From: Glaciecola nitratireducens FR1064
GTDB lineage: Bacteria; Pseudomonadota; Gammaproteobacteria; Enterobacterales; Alteromonadaceae
Assembly: GCF_000226565.1 (NCBI RefSeq)
Contig: NC_016041.1
Span: 1,612,001 to 1,676,000, forward strand
Direction of reading: 5' to 3'
DNA: 64,000 nt
In this document: positions 45,921 to 54,597 of the stretch, piece after piece
Numbering within the stretch: the stretch's first letter is position 1
Layout: the number at the start of each line of letters is the position of its first letter
Program-made: the position numbers and the translations under genes
Notes under the pieces: model-generated
The model's database searches: none
Seen by the model: the letters and a program-made list of their open reading frames with translations, nothing else
What the model was told of the DNA's origin: nothing

Positions 45921-48123
45921 AGCTGTCTTTTTGTTTTTTTTCGCGCTTGGTATTTTTTCTGCAAAAGTAAGTGCAGAGAACTGGCGAGTGATTGTCATGC
46001 CCGATAGCAATACGACTATCAGCGCTGATTCACGAGATATCATTATTGATGCCTTTAATCGACAGTTTACCGGCGCTAATATTGATATCATTTCAGCTGA
46101 TACGACTCTCGAAAACTGCGTTGAAGCATTATGCGGATATGCTTCACTAACGGAGTTATTAAGCGTAATCGAGGATCGACAATTCAAGGTCAATCTACTG
46201 GTTTTGTTTGAAGTTCAATATCAGAACCGCGGCGATAAACACAGAATAACGCTGGAAGTCAGAGCAATCGATACCGTTTCCACAGCAGTAAGCTTTACTC
46301 ATGTTGCGGCCACGCCATTTTACAACGAAGGAGAAGCATCAACTGCGGGCGCTAATCAAACCGAAAGTGCGTACTCCATACATTTACAAAAATTATCAGA
46401 GCTTGCCGACCGCAATGCTCAGCAATTAGCAAGCCAGATAGCGAATATAAAAAAACGCTACGTTTATAAGCTAAGGCTGATGCAATTTACGCCTGAAGAA
46501 ATCGACGTCATTTCAGGAATGGCGTTATCTCTTACTGACGGGGTAAAAGCAAGACTGCTTGAAGAGAAAACAACGCTGCACTTTTTAAATCTATTTATGC
46601 CAAGTAAAGACATTACTTTTGAACTCTCTACTTTTATTGCACCAAGCGTCTTTCGTGAACAAATTTCGCGTCTATTCCAACGCATGAAAGTCGACGTTTC
46701 TAGCAAGTATATTCCGCAAGAAAATCTCTTTGAGAGCACGAGGTCGGTTTCGGCATATTCAATACCTTTATTTGTCGTTTGGAGCGTATTTTTACTTTTA
46801 TTTATTGCACTCTCATTAGTGGCATTTTGGTCATGGGTTCAATTTAAATTAAATGTGTACGAATCAACAAATCAGAGTGCTAAGTGGCTTCGATTAATAC
46901 ACATAATTAGGCTTATTCCTTTGCCGTTTTTGTGCAGAGATAAATGGTTACAACAGGTGGGATACTGGGAAAAGCGAGTGAGGCAGGGCGATATTTGGTT
47001 TGATAACGCGCAGCAATTACTGCAAAACCATGAGATTGAATCAGCCAATGTTTTTGTAAAAAAATCACTCGAAGATAATGCGTCAAATCTTGCTGCACAG
47101 GCGCTCGAAGCTGCTATAGCTGAGCAACTATCGAAGCATCATTTAATTGAGGATGAGCGTCAACAGTTCAAAGGTTTTGTATCAAAGTCGATTGAATTAG
47201 CGCAATCAGGTAAACTCTTTGCGGCCTTAGAGATGGCCTACATCGCGCTTGAATTGTGTGAAAGCCATGCAACTCTCAATCGTCCGTTGATTGACTTGCA
47301 AATTGATTCTACCAAAAACCTCATAAAACGCATTTCAGCTCACAAAGCATTGAAATGCTCTGGTCTCATTATGAGTTCTCCGAGCCAGCGAATACAAATT
47401 AATTGCAGTGACGTGATGCGCATAGGCAGAAGCGAGCCTCGAGACCAATCTGTTGTAAACTTAGACATTACATTGCCACAAGACACGCTTTCTCGCGTAC
47501 ATCAAAGTATCGTTATTGTTAGGCAAGCAAATGGGTTTACCGCCGAGGATATCGGCACTACGAACGGCATGTGGCTGCAATATCGACCGTGTGAAAAACA
47601 CAAGGAATACATTCTTGCTGAAATAGACCAAATTCACCTTTCTCCGCCTGATGAGCTGGGTACGATTGGTTTTCAAGTGAGTTGTTTAGAATCAAATCAA
47701 AGTATCGCGCTATGTTTATGTCAAAACGCAATATTACCTGCCGTTAACTTGTCTTCGTCAAAGAGCTTTATAAACCCTTCTGAATATGCAGACCACTGCT
47801 GGTATTTGAGTAAAGAGCGCTTTTATCTGGTATTTACACTTGGCAAGTATGTTTGGTATTGCGAGTCCGAATGGCGAAAAAGCCAAGTACAGCATGAAGC
47901 TGATGATCATTTTGATGAAGTGTTAAGCGTTGATCTGAAGGGTGAAGTTTGGCTGCACTTGTCGAGTCGATTGTATGACGTGAAAATTAATAATACTCGC
48001 ATTGTGGGGCCGGTTCCTTTGCCGCTAGAAAGTCAGTTAAGTGTGAATGGTTTTCTTATTGATATTACACTCAAGCCTGAGCTAGATAACGGTAAAGCTG
48101 TCGTAGAAATGCCGAATGACTAA
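45913..48123 (+). CDS. Membrane protein with periplasmic domain and cytoplasmic FHA domain
   Basis: Protein of 736 residues. A signal-like first helix (about 3-20) precedes a periplasmic domain of about 260 residues. The start of that domain (WRVIVMPDS, later LLVLFEVQY and LEVRAIDTVSTAVSF) loosely recalls CsgG/TolB-N-type folds; this is weak. One membrane helix lies at about 284-311. A helical, TPR-like region (about 335-470) and a forkhead-associated domain (about 485-575) follow, with RIGRSE at 503-508, LSRVHQSIVIV and DIGTTNGMWL. FHA domains bind phosphothreonine, so this is the natural partner of the kinase encoded just upstream. A further beta-rich part of about 150 residues ends the protein. 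It overlaps both neighbours by 8 nt. Confidence 0.88.
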   Translation: MNKAVFLFFFALGIFSAKVSAENWRVIVMPDSNTTISADSRDIIIDAFNRQFTGANIDIISADTTLENCVEALCGYASLTELLSVIEDRQFKVNLLVLFEVQYQNRGDKHRITLEVRAIDTVSTAVSFTHVAATPFYNEGEASTAGANQTESAYSIHLQKLSELADRNAQQLASQIANIKKRYVYKLRLMQFTPEEIDVISGMALSLTDGVKARLLEEKTTLHFLNLFMPSKDITFELSTFIAPSVFREQISRLFQRMKVDVSSKYIPQENLFESTRSVSAYSIPLFVVWSVFLLLFIALSLVAFWSWVQFKLNVYESTNQSAKWLRLIHIIRLIPLPFLCRDKWLQQVGYWEKRVRQGDIWFDNAQQLLQNHEIESANVFVKKSLEDNASNLAAQALEAAIAEQLSKHHLIEDERQQFKGFVSKSIELAQSGKLFAALEMAYIALELCESHATLNRPLIDLQIDSTKNLIKRISAHKALKCSGLIMSSPSQRIQINCSDVMRIGRSEPRDQSVVNLDITLPQDTLSRVHQSIVIVRQANGFTAEDIGTTNGMWLQYRPCEKHKEYILAEIDQIHLSPPDELGTIGFQVSCLESNQSIALCLCQNAILPAVNLSSSKSFINPSEYADHCWYLSKERFYLVFTLGKYVWYCESEWRKSQVQHEADDHFDEVLSVDLKGEVWLHLSSRLYDVKINNTRIVGPVPLPLESQLSVNGFLIDITLKPELDNGKAVVEMPND

Positions 48124-49765
48124 TATTATTGAATACGGTGTGAGCGCAACACTGCAGGCTGAATTCGAGATGCTCAGAGACACATTGTCAATGCGTGAGT
48201 ATCAAGAAAAGCAGGCATCCAAAACTGAGAATATTCATCAATACAAGTACGCTACAAAGACAATCGATAAACTTGCGCAATATCTCCTGTGCCGAAACTA
48301 TGGCAAAGCTTGTTTAGAACTCGCCTATCTGTGTTGGCCAATAGTGCGGCATCAAGAACACAGTAAAGGTTTACTGCATTTTTTTTGGATTGAGGAGGCA
48401 ATAACGCCTACCCACTTTAGACACACTATTGCCCCGCTAACGAAACTGAATTCTTGTGCCCCTTTAGTTTCATTGAATGAAATGGGCATGCTTATTCGCT
48501 CTTCGAAACAGACATTTACAATCAGTGCATCAAGAGTCATGTTACTGAGCGCGTTATTAGAACTATTAGTGAGTAATATTCAAGGTACATTAGAGGATAT
48601 CGAAAGTCATTTATCTACTTCAGATGAAAAGTGTGTCGGTAAATTAGCAAGCTATTTACAAAAAAAACTATATGAGTTTTTAAAAGCTCATTTGCCTACG
48701 GCTAATCTACAGCAAAAATATCGTTATATTCATCAATGGGTAAGCGAAAACAGTGATACAGAAAAACTTAATGATAACGCTGTCCTTAAGTTTTGGACTT
48801 CATCCATTAATGAAGAGGGCTATGTCAAATTTGAGAGTGCACTCGTTGACATTATTGATTATCAATTTGCTTACGAGCAGGTCAATATTTCTCGCGAAAT
48901 TGCTCATGGGCAAACAGATTTACCCATCGTAGGCGCTGATAATAGTGCAGATGAGGACGACCAAAGCAGCGCTGTTTGGCTCTATGGTGCTGTCTTTGAA
49001 TCGAATGGAGAAATACTAACGCCGCCAACATGGCTAGTTGACCAACCTAAATTTGTCACCAAAAAAGAGTATGCATATGTTGCTCTGTTATTTGAATTAA
49101 GGCAGTCGGCAACTCAGTTTCCTCTGTCGGTAATGCGAACAGAAGTATTTGGCCGATGGCAAAACGCCATTATTCAACACGGTAGAGACAAAAATGTGGT
49201 GGTAATTGACGAGCCTGAACAGGATTACGCAATGTATCTTGAGCTGTTAGATAGCTGGCGTAAACAAGCTGCCAATACGCTTTTATGTTGCGCTGCAATA
49301 TTGTATGAGCACAAGGACGCAAGGTGTTTAACGGTATTATCACAGGGCCTTGGTTTATTGGTAGAGCGCAAAGAAAAGGCAGAGTTTAGACAAATGTTGG
49401 AGCGTTTGTTTGATATAAGTAAAAAAGAAACAGGTAAATCTGAGCTGACATTTACCCATATTAGCCGGTGGTTATTGCAGTCTCCCACGCTAAATAATTT
49501 CTTTGGCTTAGCAAGAAAAGCGCTCGCAAAAAATAATCGTGCAGGTTTCAAAAATAATAATGACTATCATGCAGCAGATATTTATGAACAAGGCGCTGAG
49601 CAAATCGTTCAAGGTGCAAAACTGATCCACGATATAAACGAAGCGGTTTTTAAGCAGATAGAGAATAAAAACGAACAATTCGGCTCACTGGAAGCAATTT
49701 TTAGGTCTGATCTTTTCATATTCAAAAGTGAATTGGTAAAAAGGCATGGACTAAAACATGAATAA
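48116..49765 (+). CDS. Unknown cytosolic protein of the kinase operon
   Basis: Protein of 549 residues without signal or membrane helix. I do not recognise a domain. It is mostly helical by composition, with an acidic stretch near residues 275-290 (ADNSADEDDQSS) separating an N-terminal half (about 1-265) from a C-terminal half (about 290-549). The early motif LCRNYGKACLELAYLCW and the late LLCCAAILYEHKDARCL are notably Cys-rich for a cytosolic protein. It overlaps the FHA-protein gene and the next gene by 8 nt each, so production is tightly coupled to the kinase. It could be a scaffold or phosphorylation target; that is inference. Confidence 0.7.
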   Translation: MTNIIEYGVSATLQAEFEMLRDTLSMREYQEKQASKTENIHQYKYATKTIDKLAQYLLCRNYGKACLELAYLCWPIVRHQEHSKGLLHFFWIEEAITPTHFRHTIAPLTKLNSCAPLVSLNEMGMLIRSSKQTFTISASRVMLLSALLELLVSNIQGTLEDIESHLSTSDEKCVGKLASYLQKKLYEFLKAHLPTANLQQKYRYIHQWVSENSDTEKLNDNAVLKFWTSSINEEGYVKFESALVDIIDYQFAYEQVNISREIAHGQTDLPIVGADNSADEDDQSSAVWLYGAVFESNGEILTPPTWLVDQPKFVTKKEYAYVALLFELRQSATQFPLSVMRTEVFGRWQNAIIQHGRDKNVVVIDEPEQDYAMYLELLDSWRKQAANTLLCCAAILYEHKDARCLTVLSQGLGLLVERKEKAEFRQMLERLFDISKKETGKSELTFTHISRWLLQSPTLNNFFGLARKALAKNNRAGFKNNNDYHAADIYEQGAEQIVQGAKLIHDINEAVFKQIENKNEQFGSLEAIFRSDLFIFKSELVKRHGLKHE

Positions 49766-50399
49766 CAAACAAAGTGATGGTGCCGGTGGTAATGGCAGCA
49801 GTAAACACAAAAGACATGATGTTGACGCTAAGCAATCCTCGATTTTTGTGATACGACAACAATATAGACAGTTAACGCGTCGGACTTCTGAAACTCAAAT
49901 AGAAGAAAGTTCTGCGCTCAACGTGCAGGCAATGACGTCGCAAAAAAAACGCGTCTCTTTTGCAGAATTAGTGCAATGTGCGTGTTTTCCAATGGCAAAA
50001 AAATCAAAACAGTTGATGCTTGTTATTGCAAAAAATGTCAGTTTATACACACAGTACGAGTGGATATTGCAAAGAATGAGTATTGCTGTAAGCGGCGAAC
50101 AAGTTGCGGCGAGCACGGATCAAAAAGTATTGTCCAGAACGACTGATAATTTTGATTTAAAAATAAAGCCAGATAAAAGCAACAACACGCAAGCGCATGT
50201 TTTGCTAAGCTTAAAAGAGTCACAGATTGGACAGTCAGCGTATTCGAAAGGAATATTTCTGCATTGTATGCAGGGCGACTCGTTCAAAGTGATACATTTT
50301 GTAAATGTGTTAGACGGCCAAGCACAAATCGTTATTACAGAAGATAGCGATACCTATGATTTGCTAACGAGTCCAAATACGAAGCTGTATCTATGTTAA
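49758..50399 (+). CDS. Unknown cytosolic protein of the kinase operon
   Basis: Protein of 213 residues of unknown family. The first roughly 60 residues are polar, rich in Gly, Ser, Lys and Gln (SDGAGGNGSSKHKRHD), and probably disordered. They contain several Ser and Thr near basic residues (QLTRRTSETQ), which could be kinase targets. The rest alternates beta-like segments (SKQLMLVIAKNVSLYTQY; KVIHFVNVLDGQAQIVITED). There is no signal or membrane helix. It overlaps the preceding gene by 8 nt through the sequence ATGAATAA. A gap of 72 nt follows before the Lon-like gene. Confidence 0.65.
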   Translation: MNNKQSDGAGGNGSSKHKRHDVDAKQSSIFVIRQQYRQLTRRTSETQIEESSALNVQAMTSQKKRVSFAELVQCACFPMAKKSKQLMLVIAKNVSLYTQYEWILQRMSIAVSGEQVAASTDQKVLSRTTDNFDLKIKPDKSNNTQAHVLLSLKESQIGQSAYSKGIFLHCMQGDSFKVIHFVNVLDGQAQIVITEDSDTYDLLTSPNTKLYLC

Positions 50400-50471
50400 T
50401 AGCCAAGGATTAATGCACAAATCTGTTAGGAAAATTAATATTATAAATAAATATTGGAAGCACACCACGCA

Positions 50472-51878
50472 ATGTCACTAAACATCCATGTGTTTATAGC
50501 AACTAGTAAAGGTCTTGTTGCGATACAGAGCATTACTGATTTACAGGATAGTGCTTTACAGTCCGTGATTACGATCAGTGGTTCAACAGACTTAGCTACA
50601 ATCAGTCCGTCATACCATCGGTTTGTGCAAAAAAGTACTGGCCTTATTCAGTCTGAGTTTGGCGTTGCCAGTTTCCGCGCCAATATTTCACGAAATATCG
50701 ACGTTGGCAGCAGTTGGCAGCTTCCGTTCTATTTAGCGCATTTTATTCAGGCAAATGCAATTTTAAGCAGCATGCAGAGTGCTCAAGCTCAACATGAAAC
50801 TGTGCAATTAGGTCAAGGTAGTCCTGCGCCTGGAGACGTCGTGCTAATAGCAACGGGTCAGATCAATACCTCTTCTGGTAAAATTGAAGCGGTAAGCCAT
50901 CTTCCAGAGAAATGTATTACTGCATCTGCGCAAATAAAATTGTGGATGAATAAAGGAATTTTAGTTGAGTTTTTTGTTCCGGCCAGCGGTGCTCAAACGA
51001 GTGATTGGCAGCAAAAAACAAAGATTCAACAGCCAGCAGCATTTGAGCATGTGAAAGGTGTTCAGCATAAGTTACTTCCTGAAGTAGATTGCGCTATTTA
51101 TCCCGTTATTGACACTATCCAGTTGAAAGAACATGTTACACAGCTATTGCCATCGAGCACTGCGAATGAAAATCAGGATAAAGCAGAGGCGTCGATAGCA
51201 TTTATTGCGACAGGTTCTTCAGTGAGCTTAAATCGCTTGCGTGACGAGAGGATGAAGGGCAATAAAAGTGTTTCGAAAGGCTTATTATCAGAGGCCACTT
51301 TGTGGACCTCGCTTACGACTAAAATATCCGCTGCTAAATTAAGAACAGCCTCGATTATCATCGCTTTTATGATAATTGCCATCGGGTCCGTTTATACCAT
51401 GATGAACATGAGTTCTGTTTACCCACAAACTCGTTTTGTTACAACGACAAAAAGCGGTCTACATTGCGATGCAAATGCGGTGGAACAATTGACTCATGTA
51501 GCGCAGCAATATGTATCACGAATACCGTCAGCAACATTAAACGGTGTTTGCAGCTTGACCTTGATTACCGCACAAAAAATACCGCAGATATGGCTAGTGG
51601 CAGATAGCAAAACCCTGATTGAGCTTAGCTCTATCGCTATTGATAACGAGCTTCACTGGACTGTGCCTTTACCCCAACAGCAGCAGGTAGACCGAGAATA
51701 CATTCTTATTGTTACCGAGCGTTCCTTAGACCTTGCCGATTTATCCGCTTTAAAATCCTATTTATCGCGGCTTGAGCAAGCACAGAAACCAAGTGTTGAA
51801 ATACTGGCGATGTTCTTTTCACAAATTGCTGTGAATCCACAATATATCAGTCATAAGCTTGTGGCCCCAGATAATTAA
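50472..51878 (+). CDS. Membrane protein with Lon (S16)-like protease domain
   Basis: Protein of about 468 residues. Residues 1-180 resemble the Lon proteolytic domain. The segment NIDVGSSWQLPFYLAHFIQA matches the GPSAG-LALALAL helix that carries the Lon serine (Ser81 here). VLIATGQINTSSGKIEAVSH followed by LPEKCITASAQIK matches the Lon TGEI...G.V..IGGLKEK..AA segment with the catalytic lysine (Lys147 here). Both dyad residues are in place; spacing is longer than in Lon because of an insert after the helix. No AAA domain is present. One membrane helix (about 296-317) separates this cytosolic part from a periplasmic domain of about 140 residues. I chose ATG 50472 with GGAAG 11 nt upstream; a TTG at 50454 has no ribosome site. 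Homology is judged by eye. Confidence 0.68.
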   Translation: MSLNIHVFIATSKGLVAIQSITDLQDSALQSVITISGSTDLATISPSYHRFVQKSTGLIQSEFGVASFRANISRNIDVGSSWQLPFYLAHFIQANAILSSMQSAQAQHETVQLGQGSPAPGDVVLIATGQINTSSGKIEAVSHLPEKCITASAQIKLWMNKGILVEFFVPASGAQTSDWQQKTKIQQPAAFEHVKGVQHKLLPEVDCAIYPVIDTIQLKEHVTQLLPSSTANENQDKAEASIAFIATGSSVSLNRLRDERMKGNKSVSKGLLSEATLWTSLTTKISAAKLRTASIIIAFMIIAIGSVYTMMNMSSVYPQTRFVTTTKSGLHCDANAVEQLTHVAQQYVSRIPSATLNGVCSLTLITAQKIPQIWLVADSKTLIELSSIAIDNELHWTVPLPQQQQVDREYILIVTERSLDLADLSALKSYLSRLEQAQKPSVEILAMFFSQIAVNPQYISHKLVAPDN

Positions 51879-51978
51879 TTCAGCTTTTTTAAGTAAAAAT
51901 GCTGAATAATTCTCAGAGCATTTAAAAAAACAGCCTAATCATTTTATAACCATCAGTAATATATGACGGGAGAATAAA

Positions 51979-52545
51979 ATGAAATCTACATCCATATCCA
52001 CACACTACTTCTTTATGGCTCTAAGCGCTGCACTATTACTAACTGGATGTAATAGTACCCCGCATAAAGCCTCTGTTGATCCGCTGCAAGGACGATTAAA
52101 CAGCAACACGTTAACTGAAGCGTCAAGCATAGAGCGTCTTGATACCGAATGTCACTCCGATGTACTGCAGCGGGAAAACAGCGTTGGCAATTCGGCAGAT
52201 ATTGCTCAACAGATTGCATTGGCTAATGCAGCTTTGCGTTGCATTGAAAACAAATCTTTCTTTCCTCAGCATCCTGACAAGCAAATGGCGATGCAGCTAA
52301 ATGCTTTAGCGGTTGTGAACTTTATAAAAGCAGGAGAAACCCAAATGGCTGAAAAAAGTCTGACTCAGTTTAGGCAACAGTTTCCACAGCAAGATTTGTT
52401 ATTTGCCGACTATACCTCGTTTGTCGATACCGCCGTTGCGCTTTTGCAGCATAGCGAACTGTCAGTTCACCAACTCAGCGTGCTGAATATTAATAAAGCA
52501 TTGCGACATGAATTAAAGCGCAATGATTATTGGCTCAGAAACTAA
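51979..52545 (+). CDS. Lipoprotein of the kinase-linked locus
   Basis: Lipoprotein of 188 residues: signal ending LLLTGC with the lipidated Cys24, followed by Asn25, so outer-membrane sorting is likely. The mature part is helical, with TPR-like stretches (IALANAALRCIENKSFF; AEKSLTQFRQQFPQQDLLFA). I do not recognise a family. GGGAGA stands before the ATG. It follows the Lon-like gene by 100 nt, and an AT-rich stretch between may hold a promoter, so this gene may start a second operon running to 56074. It could be the outer-membrane anchor of the proposed envelope complex. Confidence 0.75.
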   Translation: MKSTSISTHYFFMALSAALLLTGCNSTPHKASVDPLQGRLNSNTLTEASSIERLDTECHSDVLQRENSVGNSADIAQQIALANAALRCIENKSFFPQHPDKQMAMQLNALAVVNFIKAGETQMAEKSLTQFRQQFPQQDLLFADYTSFVDTAVALLQHSELSVHQLSVLNINKALRHELKRNDYWLRN

Positions 52546-52628
52546 TCAACGCTTTTTGTAATACAAATTAGATGAGTCACTTTACATAAACGACTTTTAA
52601 AAATAAACCTCATGAAAAGGTAAAGATC

Positions 52629-53594
52629 ATGAATAAAGTAGAGCAGGTTGATGCATCAAATATTGCATTAAATAGTGGGTTAAATAGTGCAATAAATAGC
52701 GCAATAAATAGCGCAATAATAGTTAAGCAACTAAGTACCGTTTATTTTTTAATGCTAAGCGTTGCTCTTATTGCTGCGCTTTCCCCAATAAAAGCACACG
52801 CGAACGCCAACAACCATTGGCAACCCGTCGCTTCTGAAACATTGATAAAGCTACCCGCAAACCTAATTGAAAAGCGTATTCAACAGGATTTTGAAATGTC
52901 TCCGCTCGCCAATCAATTGCTTACATTGGAAAGCGCCATTGCAAATAAAGGCGACAAAATTAAAGCCTTACAAAGCTTGTTGGCAGACGCAAACGAAAAT
53001 GAAATGACAGAAGAGCGAGTGAGTTTAGTACAAATAAAATCCAGCTACTTAGACGATATGCAGCTAAGTCAGTCGCTGCGCCAAGATGCGCTGAATAAAA
53101 AGCAATATTTGTATGAAGATGTCTTGAGGAAGCTATTTCATCAACAAAATTCGTCAGCAAATTTAGACATGCAAAAGCTGAGAGCGAAGCAAGAAGAGGC
53201 AAAGCAGCGCATGGATCGAGTTATCGCTCAAGTTGACGCGACCTTATTGAGTGGTCGTCTCGATAAAGCCAGTCCTTATGCCGACGAGTTTGCCATGAAC
53301 CTAGGCAAGATTGAGCAATTAAAAGAGGCGATTAGTAAGCATCAATCATCGCTAGCGCCTACGATTGACGGTGTTGAAGTGAGCGCACAAGAGTATGTTA
53401 GGCAATTGCTGATGCAAGCGGCTAGCGACCAGTCATTATTGGATCAAGAAGCATTAATGATTAGCTACATGGCAAAGCTTGTTGCACTTGACGCACAGTC
53501 AATTGAATTTCGTCTTGCCTATGAAGAAACAGAAGACGGTGTGCTTATTAATAACTTCACGAAACCGAGCCAAGCGGCTGACCTCTTTTTTTAA
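52629..53594 (+). CDS. Exported coiled-coil protein with repeat-bearing N-terminal extension
   Basis: Protein of 321 residues. The first 32 residues are an unusual polar extension containing four NS(G/A)-type tetrapeptide units encoded by a 12-nt tandem repeat. After it comes a hydrophobic signal-like segment (about 38-58, ending IKAHANA with an AxA cleavage site). The mature part is strongly helical and charged with coiled-coil character (about 100-290, for example KLRAKQEEAKQRMDRVIAQV). AAAAGG lies about 9 nt before the ATG at 52629, so the long N-terminus seems genuine. An internal start at the Met just before LSVALIAAL would give an ordinary signal peptide. Family unknown; probably a periplasmic stalk or linker. 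Confidence 0.7.
   Translation: MNKVEQVDASNIALNSGLNSAINSAINSAIIVKQLSTVYFLMLSVALIAALSPIKAHANANNHWQPVASETLIKLPANLIEKRIQQDFEMSPLANQLLTLESAIANKGDKIKALQSLLADANENEMTEERVSLVQIKSSYLDDMQLSQSLRQDALNKKQYLYEDVLRKLFHQQNSSANLDMQKLRAKQEEAKQRMDRVIAQVDATLLSGRLDKASPYADEFAMNLGKIEQLKEAISKHQSSLAPTIDGVEVSAQEYVRQLLMQAASDQSLLDQEALMISYMAKLVALDAQSIEFRLAYEETEDGVLINNFTKPSQAADLFF
52668..52715 (+). repeat. 12-nt tandem repeat, four copies, in frame
   Basis: Four consecutive 12-nt units (52668, 52680, 52692, 52704) of the form TTAAATAGTGGG or ATAAATAGCGCA, plus a partial fifth. The last two full units are identical. They encode L-N-S-G, L-N-S-A, I-N-S-A and I-N-S-A just before the signal segment of the coiled-coil protein. 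Confidence 0.92.
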
Positions 53595-53617
53595 TCAATA
53601 CCACGGAGACGAATACC

Positions 53618-54025
53618 ATGAAATATCTAACAAATATCACTACCACAATCACTGTATCTGCGCTGCTATTCCTATGTTCATTGCAAGTCGTTAACGCGAA
53701 TGAATTGTTCACACTTAAAAACCTCGAACGAGAGAGAGCAACACTGATATCTGACTTTTTGAGCACCAAGCTTGATGGTCAACAAAAGCAGCAGCGATTA
53801 CAACAAAGACAGCGTCAACTGGCGGATATGGAAAGAATGGTGCTGCGTGATGAGCGACTTCTAAGCACGAAGTCGTCAATGGTTGAGAACGCATTTAAAG
53901 AGTATGAAAAGACTTTTTTAGTTCATGCAGGGGCAGAGCAGCAGATGAGTGCGATGAATCAATGGTTGAATAGTGTGAATGTTACCAATGAGATAGTGCT
54001 TAGTGCGAAGGCGGGGTACAGATAA
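53618..54025 (+). CDS. Exported small coiled-coil protein
   Basis: Protein of 135 residues with a clear signal peptide (TVSALLFLCSLQVVNANE). The mature part, of about 105 residues, is almost all helical and rich in Gln, Arg, Glu and Leu (LQQRQRQLADMERMVLRDE), typical of a coiled coil. The family is unknown. CGGAGACG precedes the ATG. It follows the previous gene by 23 nt and its stop overlaps the next ATG in TAATG, so it is coupled to the ExbB-like channel gene. It may associate with the channel in the periplasm. Confidence 0.75.
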   Translation: MKYLTNITTTITVSALLFLCSLQVVNANELFTLKNLERERATLISDFLSTKLDGQQKQQRLQQRQRQLADMERMVLRDERLLSTKSSMVENAFKEYEKTFLVHAGAEQQMSAMNQWLNSVNVTNEIVLSAKAGYR

Positions 54026-54594
54026 TGAACTCCCTGAACAATGCAACTGGGCTCTGCGCAGTCACTGTTGATACATGGATCCCGAGCCTATTTAAACTAG
54101 CGGGTCTGATAGTGGGTGTAATATTGATTGTCTTAGCAGCAGCAAGCTATATGACTAATATGACCTTAGCTGACTTGTTAAGCTATGTTGAAAAAGTGTT
54201 TAGCTACAGTTTCGTCTTACTGTTTGCTCCTTTGCTTGTTTTTGCTGTCTACGCAATTGCTTTAATTAATCGGAAATCGATTGGCGCAGAGCAAAAAGTA
54301 TTCTGGTTTGAAATAGGTCAGCAAGCAGCCAATGGTATGTCCACCTTAGCGTTAACTTTTACCTTATTGGGCATAAGCCTCGGTATTGGCACATTATCAA
54401 AACAGAGTTTAACCCCCGACACCGTAAACGACGTGATTGCAGTATTAACACAACAGTTTTCGATGGCCTTTATGACAACCGTTGTAGGACTGCCAGCAGC
54501 AACGCTGAGTCGAGCTTTATTGGCTATTAGCATGGTTAAACCACAGCGCAAAATCTCACAGCACGCATCATTCATGCATCATTCTGAGGAATAA
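54025..54594 (+). CDS. ExbB/TolQ/MotA-like proton-channel subunit (proposed)
   Basis: Integral membrane protein of 189 residues with four predicted helices (about 18-42, 58-78, 105-126, 140-165). The last two match the ExbB/TolQ/MotA core. GMSTLALTFTLLGISLGIGT corresponds to the GLLGTVxGLI helix, and FSMAFMTTVVGLPAATLSRA to the A-L-xTTaxGLxxAIPA helix with its conserved Thr. The protein is shorter than ExbB (244 aa in E. coli) because it lacks a large cytoplasmic loop. Such channels use ion flow to drive a partner with an acidic membrane residue. The likely partner is the ExbD-like protein at 42222. It is coupled to the preceding gene (TAATG) and lies 3 nt before the next. Confidence 0.8.
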   Translation: MNSLNNATGLCAVTVDTWIPSLFKLAGLIVGVILIVLAAASYMTNMTLADLLSYVEKVFSYSFVLLFAPLLVFAVYAIALINRKSIGAEQKVFWFEIGQQAANGMSTLALTFTLLGISLGIGTLSKQSLTPDTVNDVIAVLTQQFSMAFMTTVVGLPAATLSRALLAISMVKPQRKISQHASFMHHSEE

Positions 54595-54597
54595 TAT

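Noticed and set aside
50454-50471. TTG start for the Lon-like protein
   Set aside because: No ribosome site precedes it, while GGAAG stands before the ATG at 50472.
51878-51907. Terminator after the Lon-like gene
   Set aside because: The 7-bp stem has a 16-nt loop and no T run after it, so readthrough into the lipoprotein gene is just as likely.
52668-52722. CRISPR-like short repeat
   Set aside because: Units are only 12 nt, directly adjacent without spacers, in frame within a gene, and no cas gene is nearby.
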